NCBI GenBank assembly: GCA_025449115.1
Contig: JAHLKC010000004.1
Location: 186,001 to 250,000 of the forward strand
DNA: 64,000 bases
Reading direction: 5' to 3'
DNA from: Chytridium lagenaria
Lineage: Eukaryota; Chytridiomycota; Chytridiomycetes; Chytridiales; Chytridiaceae
In this document: positions 22,826-34,756 of the stretch, in pieces
How the letters are laid out: every line of letters starts with the position of its first letter
How positions within the stretch are numbered: the stretch's first letter is position 1
Made by a program: the position numbers and the translations under genes
Notes under the pieces: model-generated
What the model was told of the DNA's origin: nothing
The model's database searches: none
What the model saw: the letters and a program-made list of their open reading frames with translations, nothing else

Positions 22826-25800
22826 TCACCGCCACCATCTGGTAATTGATCTGGGATAAACGGGATTGCTCTGCAACTCCTGTTCCTCTGGTCCTATCCT
22901 TGCCTTGGAAGTCTTCGCTTTGTACAGCGCCATGGCTTTTTTCAATACTGCCGAAAGAAGAGTGACATCTGCACTCTCTATCACTTCCCCGTGCCCACAT
23001 TCTGGAACCGTTGTAATGCAGATTTTGGCGTAACAGTCAACTATCATATCGTCAAACTTGGCAGATGTTAGTCGCAGAATGAGAATTGTATTATACCCAA
23101 GAATCGCTCTCGTCTTCGTCCTGTACTCTTTTAACAGCAACGAGCTGTACAAGGAGAGCAAGCTCATCGTTATCTCCAATATTAACAGAAGCTAATCGCC
23201 TTTCGACATCCTTAGCAAGGTTTTGCAGGTCTTGGATGGAAACCTTCTCTGAAAACTTCTTCCAATACATTCTGTCCTCTACTTTGCTACCCACGATATC
23301 CTTGAAGCCTTCCAACGCTGTTTTTGGTTTTAACTACTTTTTAAAGCTGAAAGTCATACCTTTTGCGCATATATCAGTTGGGTGTAGTAATATATCATCA
23401 GCCCTTTTCGTTTTCTTAATAAGTGTGGCCAAATTGTCCAAATCCCTTGTCTGGACCAGGAGAGAAATTAACGCGCCAACATATTTATCGATGTAGACAA
23501 AATGCTTTCCAGGTCTTTACAGAACAGTGAATCAGCATCTAGAAATAGGGGAAGTCACAAACCTCTCAAACTCAGGCCTCCAGAAATTTACAAAAGTTTT
23601 AGATGTCGTTTTGAAGTGAAAGAGAGATAAGAGCTCTGTTTTGGCAGCATTTACATCTTTGAAAAAATTCGCAAGTATCCAGTGTTGCTGTATAATGTTG
23701 TTATACCTATAAATAAGATAGTCCTACCCGCCAGAATGGTTTATGGTGCCATCGCTTTTTATCTATCGATTTTATGTTGCCGAGCTCTTGACACAAAAGT
23801 TCAAATCCGTGCTCCTTTGACATATTACGCTTCGAGTCTTCCATATCGTCGTCAGGGTGTCGGGGATGATCTTTGATGTATGTGGTACCAAGGGCCTTAA
23901 CGACATCTGCCGGCTGATATAGTATTAACAGATATAAAAGATATATCCATAAAAAAATACTAGGATTTACCTGAATCACATCGGTAAGAAGATTCTTCGC
24001 AAGATACGACACCAAACTATAACGTGGATCTAGAATTATTTCTTGCTCCTTTGTTGTCCAATTATCTGGCGCTATCTCAATGGCCTTTTTGTACAAAGCA
24101 ATAATAGCCTGAAACTATTAGTTTATAAAAAACACATATTTTGCACATTTGAATTTGACTTATCCGTCTTTTCTTTGATTTTCGCAAGCATATAAGGATA
24201 CAGCCAAGTCCTGTCGTGCCTCATAGCCAGACGATAGCACATCCGGGCAATCGCCAACAGTTTCACCTCCCTGTCCTTTCGATGATCATCTCCTATATCG
24301 CTCTCGCTGGTAGAAATTCATTTCGGCTTCTCCACAAAACCTCCGCGCTTTGTCTTGCGCTTTGAACTGCTGAGGTCGCCATAGGTTTCGTAACTATCAT
24401 ATAACAAAGTTGTCCGAATGCAGTCAAAAAGTTGGGTAGCACATCTGCAGGGATCGGCGTATGTCCCTCCGAACCAGGAGCTCTCATCACATCGCGCATG
24501 ATTATAGGCTTGAGTGAAACAGTGAAAAGCTTTTCTGATGAAGTCAATATTAATCGTACGATGCAATCACACTTTTTGGTAATCTCGAATCTTTTTGGAG
24601 CTGCTCACGATTTCTTTTGCGCTCCAACTCAAGTGCTCGTTGGAAAGTGAGACAAAAGCGTGTCCAAGTTGAAGCCACGATTCGAATTTGGAAGGGTTTA
24701 AGTAAAATTAAACTAAATCTTGTCGGTATTTAATTTAAAATGAAAAAAAACATACCTTCAGATCTATCATGATGCTCTATAAAATTAATGTACAGCTTAA
24801 TAGAGATAATACCTCTAAAGTTTCAAAGGTTTTCCAGGTTCGTGCAATGGCGTCTTTTGCTTAAAACTCGATAAAGCAATTTTGGCTCGAAGGTGGAATA
24901 TCTCCAAATACACATCTAGGGATAAGTAGAAAATTGAAACCCTCTAACCTTGATGTTCCGTTAAGCAAACGTTCTTAGCGTACGCAAGCTTTGCTCCAAT
25001 ATAAGGCGGGCGTCGACTGACAGCCATTTCCGAATCCAGATACACGTCAATTATCCGCTTATTATACAAAACAAGCTCTGATGATTTGAGTTAGATTCGA
25101 GCAAAAACCCAGAATGAATAAGCAGGACTGTATTTTTAATAAAATCTCACTTTGCTCAAAAGGTGGTTCGCTAAAAAATTGTGATATTTGATCTATGCAT
25201 TCGCGAAGGTCTGTCGGAATAGTTTTGTAACCGCGTGCCAATTTTTGATTGACGTATTTTAACACAACTGAAAAGACGTCACCAGCTGCGTTCATATCGA
25301 ACGATACGCGCGAAACATCATGCGGCTCTGGTACAGATTCTCCGTCAATCTAAATCTTTTAGTGGGCACTATGAAAATTGAAAAGCCTCACCTTCACGCT
25401 GAGTCCGTAGAGACAGCTATAGCATTGGTATATTTCCCCGCTTGCTTCCCCGCCCGGAAAAGAAGATAAGATCTCTTGTATGATCCTAAGAAAATGCCTG
25501 TCCGGGATTAGGGCTAATGCAAAAGCAACATGCCTTCATCCTCAGTGCATGCGGCAACTTCACCCAAAATCTCATGACCAAGATGTGCAAGCCTTTGAAC
25601 CCTTTCAAACATAATTTTTCGTTTCTAAATACATTAATGATGCGCTCATACTCTTGCTAACCTGAGCCCTCCACTGGCAAATAGAGTTTATGCAGAAGAA
25701 AGAACACAGACCAGGAACGGACTGCGAAAACAAGAAACTCTCTGCGAGACGCAAAGATGTTTGTTGTAGGATCCTTGCATCATTACACCTGACATGCGGA

Positions 25801-28619
25801 TGATGGCATAAAGACATGATATCAGCTGTTCCTTAAAATTATAGCCGTCTGGCGATGATTAGCTATCTTTCGCATTTGCCTACTACCCTTTTGGTCACAC
25901 TGTGAAATTATATAAGGAGGTGCATAGCCACTCCCTGCTTTGTAGACCCCTTATAAAAGTAATACATTTTTGGAGAGTTTCTGAAGTCTAACCAGTTACG
26001 AGTAGGCACAAAATATATAAACCTTTTTATAAAGACCAACAGTGGCAAGCTATCAAAATCTCGAACGAGTAAAACAATGGATTTGGCTAGACAAAAAAAC
26101 TTTTCCTCATTACTCCCAACTTGATTTGCAGCCTATGAGCTTCTTAGACAGTCTAAGAAGAGATGAGAAAAAATACCTGTACAAGAATATCCATTATACG
26201 ATGACGTTCAGTGGAAGTGGCCTCGATGGTGACATAGTTCCGTCCAAATTGTAGGACATACGGCCAGTCATTTGGAAAAGTGTCCTTTACGGACGCGCAC
26301 TCAAAGGAGCCGAAAAAGAAAGGACACAGCCGCAATAGAACTTCCCGATGGTCTCCTTTCTTGGAAAGGTCTGACGTCTCTTGAATGTATAATTTGCAAG
26401 ATATTCCAACTATTTTGGTTCTGACAGCTTGCGCGTTCAAAACACTAAGAATAGTACTAATAAGGCTACAAAAATACTGAAACAAAAGGGTGCTGAAAAG
26501 GTCATGCAGTACCTTATATTATTGGGTATGTCAACATCTCCCATACCGTTTTGGTCCCCCAGTGCCTCGATTGCATTAAGACAAAGTCCATAATATGATC
26601 CCGCGTCCTCGAGACTCTGCATTTCGAGAACATGCGCTTGGAGAAAAAGGTTTCTGTATTATTTAGCATAGAGGTTGGAAAACAATTTATGTACCTTATT
26701 GATAGACGAGCATCAATGCAACCTTCGGACAGTTTAAAGTTAAAAAGCTTGAGAAATAAAGTCCACCAATTCACAAAACATCGCCGGTTTCGCAAAATTT
26801 CGTCCTCTGCTCTTGACACGCAGTCGAAAAGAAACTCGGATACGCATAATACCATCTTTTTGACTGTAAATGATGTAATATCCTCACTCATTCTATACTC
26901 ACATTTAAGGTGCTATCTGCCCCTACTTCAGTAATACTGCCAAAATCAAAGGCAGATAATGAGTCCATTTCCAAAAAAAGTGATAAGTATGTCTGACGCT
27001 GAGCCTCCGAATGTTTGCACGGCTCGGAGAATGCAGTGAAGAGAAAGGATCGAAAGAAGTCAACCGAATTGAAAGCCGCGTTGGTGATTTCTGCCACCAC
27101 TTTGCATCGTTCGACGATAGTTACGTGTTCGATCTTCTGGCTCTTGATTCTTCTAATGATAAAGGATCAATAACATGGCTCTGTCTGTTGTCGCAACCTT
27201 TCTTCTGTAAATTTTTCCGTCAAAACTTTACAGCTTTTGTGCAGAAGTTCTTCAAAAAGCTCTAGTAAAGAAATATTCTTTCGATGCTTTTCATGTATTT
27301 CTGTTAAGGTCATAATGCTGTTTTCTCCAAAAACAATTGGACGGTCTTGAGGAAGAATATACTCAAAGTGTGTCGCCAAATTAAAATCGAAGACTGATTC
27401 ACTTTCACTTTGACGTCCAGCCTTCTTCTGAACTCGCTTGGAAGTTCTGTAGAATATCAACGTTATAATTATCATGAAATACAAACCTGACAGATTCAGT
27501 GCTCTGCTCATCGCCACCCAATTTTCGTTTACGACTAATCGATGAATTATCCACGCTTTCGCCCGCTTCAATTTCATTCGAGCGCGATGTTTTGTGGTAA
27601 TATCCTTTGTCACCGACTAAAACTTCGGGGGCTGAAAATGCCTCACTAGCACTGCACAGAGACACACAAAGGCCACCATTGTTTACACCTTTCTTCTGCA
27701 AAGATCGTATTGCTTCCAAAGCAATTCCGAATGCAGCCCCACCATAATTTCTGCCATTTGCCGCAATGTTGATATCATCTTTCTGATTTAGTCATAAGAG
27801 ATTAACGTGAGTCTCACTGAGAGAGTAGAAATAATTCCGCGATTCAAGGGATTCAAGAAGGTTTTCCGTATTAAATTTGGCTTCATCGTTAAAATGCATG
27901 CTTCCGTCCCAGAGAGTCTAGCCAAAGTATCAGACATAGAAGAAGCCGTACATCTACATTCTTGAGCAAGCAGTGAAACCTCCTCTTTTCAAGACTCGAC
28001 GAAGACCTTGCCATTCCTCGCTCAAAAAACAGTATTGCAGATGAGATATCATCTTCAGCCAACGCCATTTCCCCAAGTTCCAGCCAAAGTTTTGAATCAT
28101 CCATCTGAAGAAAGGCAGCCTTTTAAAAGTTATTCTTCAATATTAAATTCCTTTAAAGACCTGCTTGAAAACGTTGACAGCCTTTTCAGGGGCACCTAAA
28201 CTTCTCAATGATCTTGCGTAATTTATGAACGATGCTCGTAAGATGGCATTTTGATGGGGAGTCATCTGCTCTGCAGCCTTTGTAACAAGGGTTAAGTTAT
28301 TGGCTCATCGTGCTAACTCAATCAACCTTTGAAGGTTTCTTCTGTGATATCAGTATCCTCAAAAGCTTTCGGTAGCCATCGGCGGCCTCTTTAATTAAGC
28401 CATGTTTTTGATTTCGCAGCGCAAACACTGTAAGCTTCATCAGGCTGTAAAAGATGTTAGGCTTAAATCATGACTATAGACCAACATCATGCTTGGATTG
28501 GGTATACGGGTTTTGTTTCGCTTCATCACCACTGTTGAGAACTGAAAATGATATAGTTCTTTCCGTTCAATAAAGCCGTCCACAGTTTCGGACAAATTGT
28601 CTTCGCCACCTCTTTTCAT
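22826..28619 (-). CDS. HIR3: HIR3/CABIN1-like TPR subunit of the HIRA histone chaperone
   Basis: Large scaffold of the HIRA/HIR complex, which deposits H3-H4 outside replication. Many small exons. N-terminal part: LRNQKHGLIKEAADGYRKLL (about 28400), like the CABIN1 first TPR, then DDSKLWLELGEMALAEDD and AILFFERGMA (27930-28080), a TPR pair. The middle is helical. Further on: YKKAIEIAPDNWTTKEQE, ADVVKALGTTYIKDHP and SIDKKRWHHKPFWR (23740-24100), the last being a family motif. The C-terminus ends at 22826 (SITRWWR). The start is uncertain: 28619 (MKRGGEDNLSE) is one choice, but FSVLNSGDEA at about 28530, resembling the usual Hir3 N-terminus, is in another frame. Splice sites are approximate. 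Confidence 0.75.
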
Positions 28620-28831
28620 CGAAAGAATTAGTTTAGATCAAGTGAGAAAGCGCTTTGTCGAATCGTGAACAAATAAGCTGGCGTTATGCCTATCTAGTTG
28701 CAGGTTACAAGACACCCCATTGCCAAAAAAATTCTGGACAGAGTGTCCTTGACATGGGACACCACCAAACACCTGAAGACACCACCCACGTTTTCGTCTT
28801 TTATTCCCTTATTCAGTAGAAACTTATCAAA

Positions 28832-29653
28832 CTAAGAGATTCCCCGACATCCTTCTTCCTCAATCGCGATTAAGCACTGGCGATTTTCGAGATGTGGTGA
28901 AAAAACAATACTCAAGCATCGAGCATTACTTATATCCTCGGAAGAATGAACTCTTGACAACTGCAGTCGTATATTGACAGAGTTCGACCATGGCAGTCCT
29001 AAAGCAGCAGTGGTTCGTGTTTGTGCGTGCAGTTGACGCGGAAACGTTGAATTACTGGATTCGAATAGAGATACAGATTGATTAATGCATAATACGACAG
29101 CTTCCATCGTGTGCGCAAACTTCTTTAGGCTCTGAGCCATTCGGAAAAGTGTTTCTGATTTCAAGATAGCCTCGCTTCTACTGTCTGCGGTAATCGCTTC
29201 AGACAAAAACGGTGCAACGACAGAGTCTATAACGACAAGGCCGACCCTTTGGGCTTGCGCTTAGATGGGGTAGGCGATGAGTAACAACGTTCTCCAGTTC
29301 GTCGAGAGACTCGGCGTGAATGATAAGAACATTATCCGACGAACGTGAAAGTAGTCCAGGGAAACGTCGAATCATGTGCTTTTCAAGTTGCGCGAAGCGG
29401 TGTATTGGGACTTTTGTTGTGTCGTAATGAAAACGCAGCTGAGAGATTGTAGTCTAGTTTTAACTCAAATATGTAGTAGTATACCAGATTCTAAACCGCC
29501 TTGTTGAAAAGGTAGTTGGACGCTAAAACACAGCTGCAGTGCTAGTTGCGTTTTCCCTGTCGCATCTTCACCAAAAAGCTCTGTGATGGCACCCACTCTA
29601 AAGCCCCCACCCAAAAACTCGTCAAGGCTGAGATCAAGACACGACAAATTCAT
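28832..29653 (-). CDS. RAD51 paralog, XRCC3-like recombinase
   Basis: Homologous-recombination ATPase. The first exon (29653-29465) reads [13 protein letters not shown] then [19 protein letters not shown], the Walker A loop GEDATGKTQ and XRCC3/Rad57-type GGL. Walker B is [10 protein letters not shown] (about 29215-29245, preceded by VG). C-terminal: [32 protein letters not shown], ending [10 protein letters not shown] one-base frame break lies near 29415 after an intron. The protein lacks the 70-90 residue N-terminal helical domain usual for the family, because the divergent TBC gene starts 20 bp away; either that domain is truly missing or the start lies further upstream, overlapping the neighbour. 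Confidence 0.85.
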
Positions 29654-29673
29654 AGAATAGCAGTGACACTCAC

Positions 29674-31375
29674 GATGGAGCCACCAAATCCTGTCTATGC
29701 ACCTAGAAGTAGCAGCTTGAGGGATGCTATAGAGCGCCGAACCCCGAGCGAACCTCTCCGAATACTACGAGTGCATGGAGCGGATTCTTATCGTCTTTTG
29801 GTTCAAACAAAAGTCCTCAGCAAAGACAGTCTCTTAAAGTGCCAACGGCCACACTGAGTTCAGCAGTGAAAAGGAAGTTTCGCAGTGGACTCAAACGCAT
29901 CAGAATCTGAACTTCTAGCATTACTGGAGAATGAGAACGCCTCACTTCGATTAGACCCAAAATCTGTTCTAGTCGAAGAAGGTGCCATCATGGCAGACTT
30001 AACTACGCTTCAAACCCTCACCCAATATCACACCACCTCGGCTCTTGACGCGGAAGAAACGGCATTTTGGAACTCCATTATTGAAGAAGCAAATGAATCG
30101 AAGGACTCGAGCAGCTGTATTTCAAAGATCTCAAGCCTTCTGACGGCGAAAATAAGAAGAGGAATTCCTCCTCACCTTCGCAGTCAGATTTGGCAAATCA
30201 TGGTCGGTGCTCAGCCAAGGGCTTTGGAGGACATATACAAGAACCTGCTTACTGAGGACTCGCCTTCCGAGAGGATTATTAAACGAGACATTCCTCGAAC
30301 GTTTCCAAAGTTAGAAATGTTCAAAGAAGAAGATGGACAGGGGCAAAAGTCTCTTTTCAATCTTTTAAAGGCATACAGTGTCTTTGATCAAGAATGCGGA
30401 TATTGCCAGGGCTTAAGTTTTGTGGTGGCCCCCTTGTTGCTGCAAAATGTAAGTGATGTTGCTGCCAGTTCATTGTCTAATTATATAAAAAGATGTCAGA
30501 ATTGGAAGCTTTTGCCTTATTTGTTAGGCTGATGGAAGAAAGTCCTTCCAAAGGACCGCAAAAGTATGGGCTTCGGACGTTATTTATGCCTCAAATGCCT
30601 GGACTTCATCTACTTCTGTACGAACATTCAGAACTAGTACGACTGTACCTACCTCGGTTATTTGGACATTTGTTCAAAATGGGATTATGGCTGATACATA
30701 TGCATCGCCCTGGTTCTTGACGCTTTTTACTTACAACTTTCCGCTCCCTCTTGTCTTTCGCATTTTTGATATTATATTTGCGGAGGGTGCAAGTGAGACT
30801 ATGTTGCGATTTAGTATCGCAATACTAAAAAAGAAATCAGGTCCGTTATTAGTTTTTGCTTAATATATTAAAGGACTTAATTACAGGAATTCATTTTGAA
30901 GGAAACGGAGCTAGAGGGCATTTTGGCATTTTTAAAAGGCGGCCGTCTATACAAAGTTTACGAAGATGATCCAGAAAAGGTTGTGCAGGATGCGATGGAG
31001 TTAGAGACCGTCATCACCACACAACTTCTCGAGAAAATCAATCGAAAGTAAGCTTACTATTTTGAGCATAGGGCTAATGTTCATAGCTACCTCGCAGAAA
31101 AGACATCGCGCCGATCTTCAGAGATGGAAGTAAAACAACTTCGATGGGAAACGCAGCGTCTCTTAGCAGAAAATTCGAAACTCAGCCGGGATGTTTCAAA
31201 CTTAAGAGAATCTCTAAGAACAGCTGAGGAAAGAAGACTTCGTGATATCCGAAAACTAGTCACCGAGTTTGAATCGACCATTCAGAAGCTTCGGGAAGAA
31301 AGAACTAGAGATAGTGCTGTCATCAATGAGCTCCAAGAGGAACTTGACCGCACAAGAAGCAGAAAAATTGACTAG
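29674..31375 (+). CDS. TBC-domain Rab GTPase-activating protein, EVI5/GYP5 type
   Basis: Switches off Rab GTPases in membrane traffic. A poorly conserved N-terminus starts at ATG 29674 ([15 protein letters not shown]). The TBC domain runs from about 30150: [16 protein letters not shown], then RDIPRTFP (catalytic Arg finger region: [10 protein letters not shown]), [20 protein letters not shown] (catalytic Gln in YCQG), then [19 protein letters not shown] and [12 protein letters not shown]-terminal coiled coil (31124-31370) with [18 protein letters not shown] is as in EVI5/GYP5. The first-exon splice does not keep frame simply, so the start may be elsewhere, e.g. ATG 29989. Introns at about 30449-30490 and 31049-31086. 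Confidence 0.87.
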
Positions 31376-31402
31376 AATTATACAATTGTTCTTTGTTTCC
31401 CT

Positions 31403-33009
31403 TTAGATCACCAATGTATATTGGAAGTACATAATATATATACGCCATATGTCTATTCCGCATGGACGGCTGTGTCCACATCTATGTTGCAAATAAAAAC
31501 TGAAGTTTTCGTACAAAGAAAGCATAGGATTTCTCCCCTGATTTTGTTCTCGTTTCGTTTTCGAAATGTCGGCATAGGCATAAATGAAATCCTTTTGCGA
31601 AAGAATCTCATGATTTCGGGATGGACGGCAGATGTGCTCATGCAGTTGTTTCAGCCTGGCGAAGTTTGTTGGGAAAAAGATATCAAACCATCCTGGTTGA
31701 ACCAAATATGTTGAGCACGGAATCATTGTACCGTTGTAACGAGTTTGAACAACTGGTCCGCACTCTCCTGATATTGCCTTAGGTAGCTTCGAAAAATCAG
31801 AAATGATCAACAAATGCTCTGGCAGCATATCTCGCAGCTTTTCCATGAACTTCAAAGACATTGTTGGTATAAATTCTGGGCCAGTCAAGTTAGGAGCAAA
31901 AGGAATAAGCCTTCTCATTCCTCTAACCGGAGCCGGAGACAGCGCCGACGATTTCCACGCTTTTTGGCGTGGATGTCCATCAAACGTCGTATTTGCGTAT
32001 CAGCAAGTTTTTCGAACCCTTCGGAGTAACTGCCTTCGTCGTCGATGGTAACGATACCTTGGTATGGCTCTCCGGTTTCATAATCATACCGAATTACGTC
32101 GTGAGCGAGATTATCCTGAGATTAATCAGGTTTCAGCGCGTGTAAGTAAGAAAATGAAAGGTGGACTCACGAGAACTTCCATCGCTAAAACAAAAATGGG
32201 TCCATCAAACTTCTCGGTGCAATCAAAGAAAGATTTTACAATTCGGACTTTATCATCAAAGCTTTGGGAAACTTTTGCTTGCCGCGCTGCGAGTTTTTGA
32301 CTGATTTCGATGATGGTGTATGAAGTATCACAATAAACTTCGGGTTCGCTTTGCCGAAGAAAACTCATAATGTTACTCATTAGAGTGCCGTTTCCTCCTC
32401 CAACTTCGACAATCTTTACTCTAGACATATTCGCTTTCTTCGCCGTCTTAGCAATATAATTGGCTATTGCATATCCGTACCAAGGCTGGGTGACAGTAAG
32501 TGAGAAGCAATGTAACCAACAAACATTAAAAAGCTCTGATGGTGTATGCCATAGCTGTCGCGCTTCCTGGGTAACTACGGCTTGGTCATCAACTTTCTTG
32601 TACATGTCCGCAACATGATCCCAGAAATGGTACATATCGCGTATCGATGTGAATTCAATTTCTGGCGAGTTAAAGATCATACTAAATGTTATCCTTAATC
32701 ATGTATAAACAACTAACACATTCCGAGAAAAATATCCATACGAAGGATTATATAGAGAATTGTGAATAAAGTCTCGAGCAAGCATGGATGCTTGAGCTGG
32801 AGGTTCGACAGTTGACATCAATGCTGGTAGATCCATGCGGGCATATGAAACCACTGGCTTCTCGATTAGATCCTTTGCTTGGTTGCGCTTATATAAAGCA
32901 TCCCTAATGAGCGATCAACATCTACAGATACTTTTAAGGTCTTGTTGGCCAACCAATATCCAAGATTCCGCCGGCATGAAGAGAAGAACCGCAAGCCTCT
33001 GGGGAACAT
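31403..33009 (-). CDS. NDUFAF7: NDUFAF7/MidA-type SAM methyltransferase
   Basis: Putative mitochondrial arginine methyltransferase for complex I assembly (Methyltransf_28 family). ATG 33009 opens MFPRGLRFFSSCRRNLGYW, a good mitochondrial presequence rich in Arg/Ser/aromatics. Then ASMLARDFIHNSLYNPSYGY, the family start. SAM-binding motif VGGGNGTLM (about 32410), with IFVALMEVL-like residues (about 32180) and the C-terminal VVQTRYNGTMIPCSTYLVQP and PGWFDIFFPTNF (31660-31750). A one-base break near 32905 separates presequence and body. The VQTRYNG-type end is typical of a fungal NDUFAF7-like branch, so it may be a paralog rather than the strict ortholog. Confidence 0.82.
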
Positions 33010-33049
33010 CTTTGTAAAATTTCTTGTTGCAGTAACGGGATTGTCTTTG

Positions 33050-34501
33050 ATGGAGGAGCGCTCATGTGTTTTTGGACTGAAGCATCAAGTGAGATCGTTT
33101 TTATGTCGAACTTCTTATCTATTTCAGTCAACATGCATTGCGCCGCAATTAGCTGAGACGGAAAGGAATCGCTTTTTCGTTGGAACTTCTAGCACAAAGG
33201 ACGAGAATGAGGTGGGTGTAGCATTAAGTTTTTGTCTCAAACATCACAAGCTCTACATTTTAGACTTTGACGAGGATGAATTTGAGATATCGTGGCAGAC
33301 TTTTAAGCATTCAAGCAAAATTCACTCTCTGGTTCCATGTCCATCCAGACCTGACATGGTTTTGACGACTCATTCTGGTATGGCTGACAATTTTTGGGTC
33401 TCAACTCTTCCCCAGACAACACCAGCAATGATCAGTCCAAAGCCTCAGTCTGGATGATGGGCGCATTAGTTACCGATGATGTTGGACGACTTACTAATCA
33501 AGCTGGAAGTCTTAGTGAATTAATTCAAATCGGAGACAGAGAATCATCCATAGAGAGGTGTAATATTCATACACGTATAATTATATATTCTTAGAGCATT
33601 TTTGGGAAACATCTCAACAAATAGGACGCGTTGCCACCTTTGAATCGAGACATGTGAAGCTTTACACGCTGCAGAACACTCTATCATCCGCTATTGTATT
33701 GCTTGTCGCCCTGTCGTTATCTAACATTTAGCTTGATTTGAAATTCGACCCCTTTTCATCTACGCAATATGAAGAAATGGATCTAGAATGCGGCGCTTGG
33801 GACCCTCATGCTTCCAGTAGATTTGCAGTTGGTGCATCTACAGATGTAATTGGCTGGGACATCAAATCCAACAAGTTTGTATACGTAAAGTTCGCATATA
33901 TTGATAAGTTCAGGCAGGCTTTTCAATTAAGAAACGCACATGAGGGATCTGTGACAACTATAGACTTTAATCCAAATAAGCAGTATTTTATATGTACAGG
34001 AGGGAAAGACGGGTTTGTACGCATTTGGGATTCAAGGAATGGAAAGACTCCAGTAAAAACTTTAAAGAATCACTCATTTTGGTAGAGCCCTTACTTTACT
34101 GACCTCTAACAAAAAAGGGTTTCATCTGTTTCATTTAATCGCTTTCATGACCAACTTCTGTTGACTTCCGGCGCTGATTGTAAAGTCAACTTGGAGAACG
34201 TCATTTCTGTATCATCGACCCCACTACGACACAAACGCGATTGATTCAGAAGATGAAGACTTGATACAAAGTCTTGGAGACAAAGGCATTAAAGAGAGGT
34301 GAATAAGATGGTGACTACGTGTCTAACGATTGAAGAGAGGGGGATTCCTTGGTTTGCAGTTACAGAGAATATGAGGACACTGTTAATGGTGTTGCTTGGA
34401 GCAATGCAGATCCATGGATATTTGCCTCGTTGTCGTTTGATGGCCGCGTGGTGTGGACTACTATGGTCCCTAAAGTTGTAAAATATCGGATCATTTTGTG
34501 A
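33050..34501 (+). CDS. EIPR1: EARP/GARP-interacting WD40 protein EIPR1 (TSSC1)
   Basis: Beta-propeller that works with GARP/EARP tethers in endosome-to-Golgi recycling. Start: MEERSCVFGLKHQ, intron, STCIAPQLAETERNRFFVGT, matching the EIPR1 N-terminus. WD blocks follow: SKIHSLVPCPSRPDM (33310-33360), VATFESRHVKLY, CGAWDPHASSRFAVG (33790-33830), AHEGSVTTIDFNPNKQYFIC and GGKDGFVRIWDSRNGKTPVK (33930-34060). The end VAWSNADPWIFASLSFDGRV with VPKVVKYRIIL is the orthologous C-terminus. Five or so short introns. The ATG lies 40 bp from that of the methyltransferase on the other strand. Confidence 0.9.
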
Positions 34502-34756
34502 CAATCAACTGGAATATGAATAAAAATTAATCATGAAAATATCTCTATTTCCAAGCTAATGTTACACAGTATTCGGACATGCATTTACGGCCAGGGGCTC
34601 TGTCCCTTGACTTCTTTCGGAGATCAAGTGTTTGCTGCATTATTACGAAAATATCATTTGGCATTGAGAGTAAATACGGCATACCATATTAATATTGCTC
34701 GCATACGAAATACTGTACATCTGTTGAAAAGAAGATACAATAGAGAGGTGTAGGCT

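Noticed and set aside
23760..23880. GTTCAAATCC resembling a tRNA B box
   Set aside because: Lies inside HIR3 coding sequence and has no A box or acceptor stem at the right distance.
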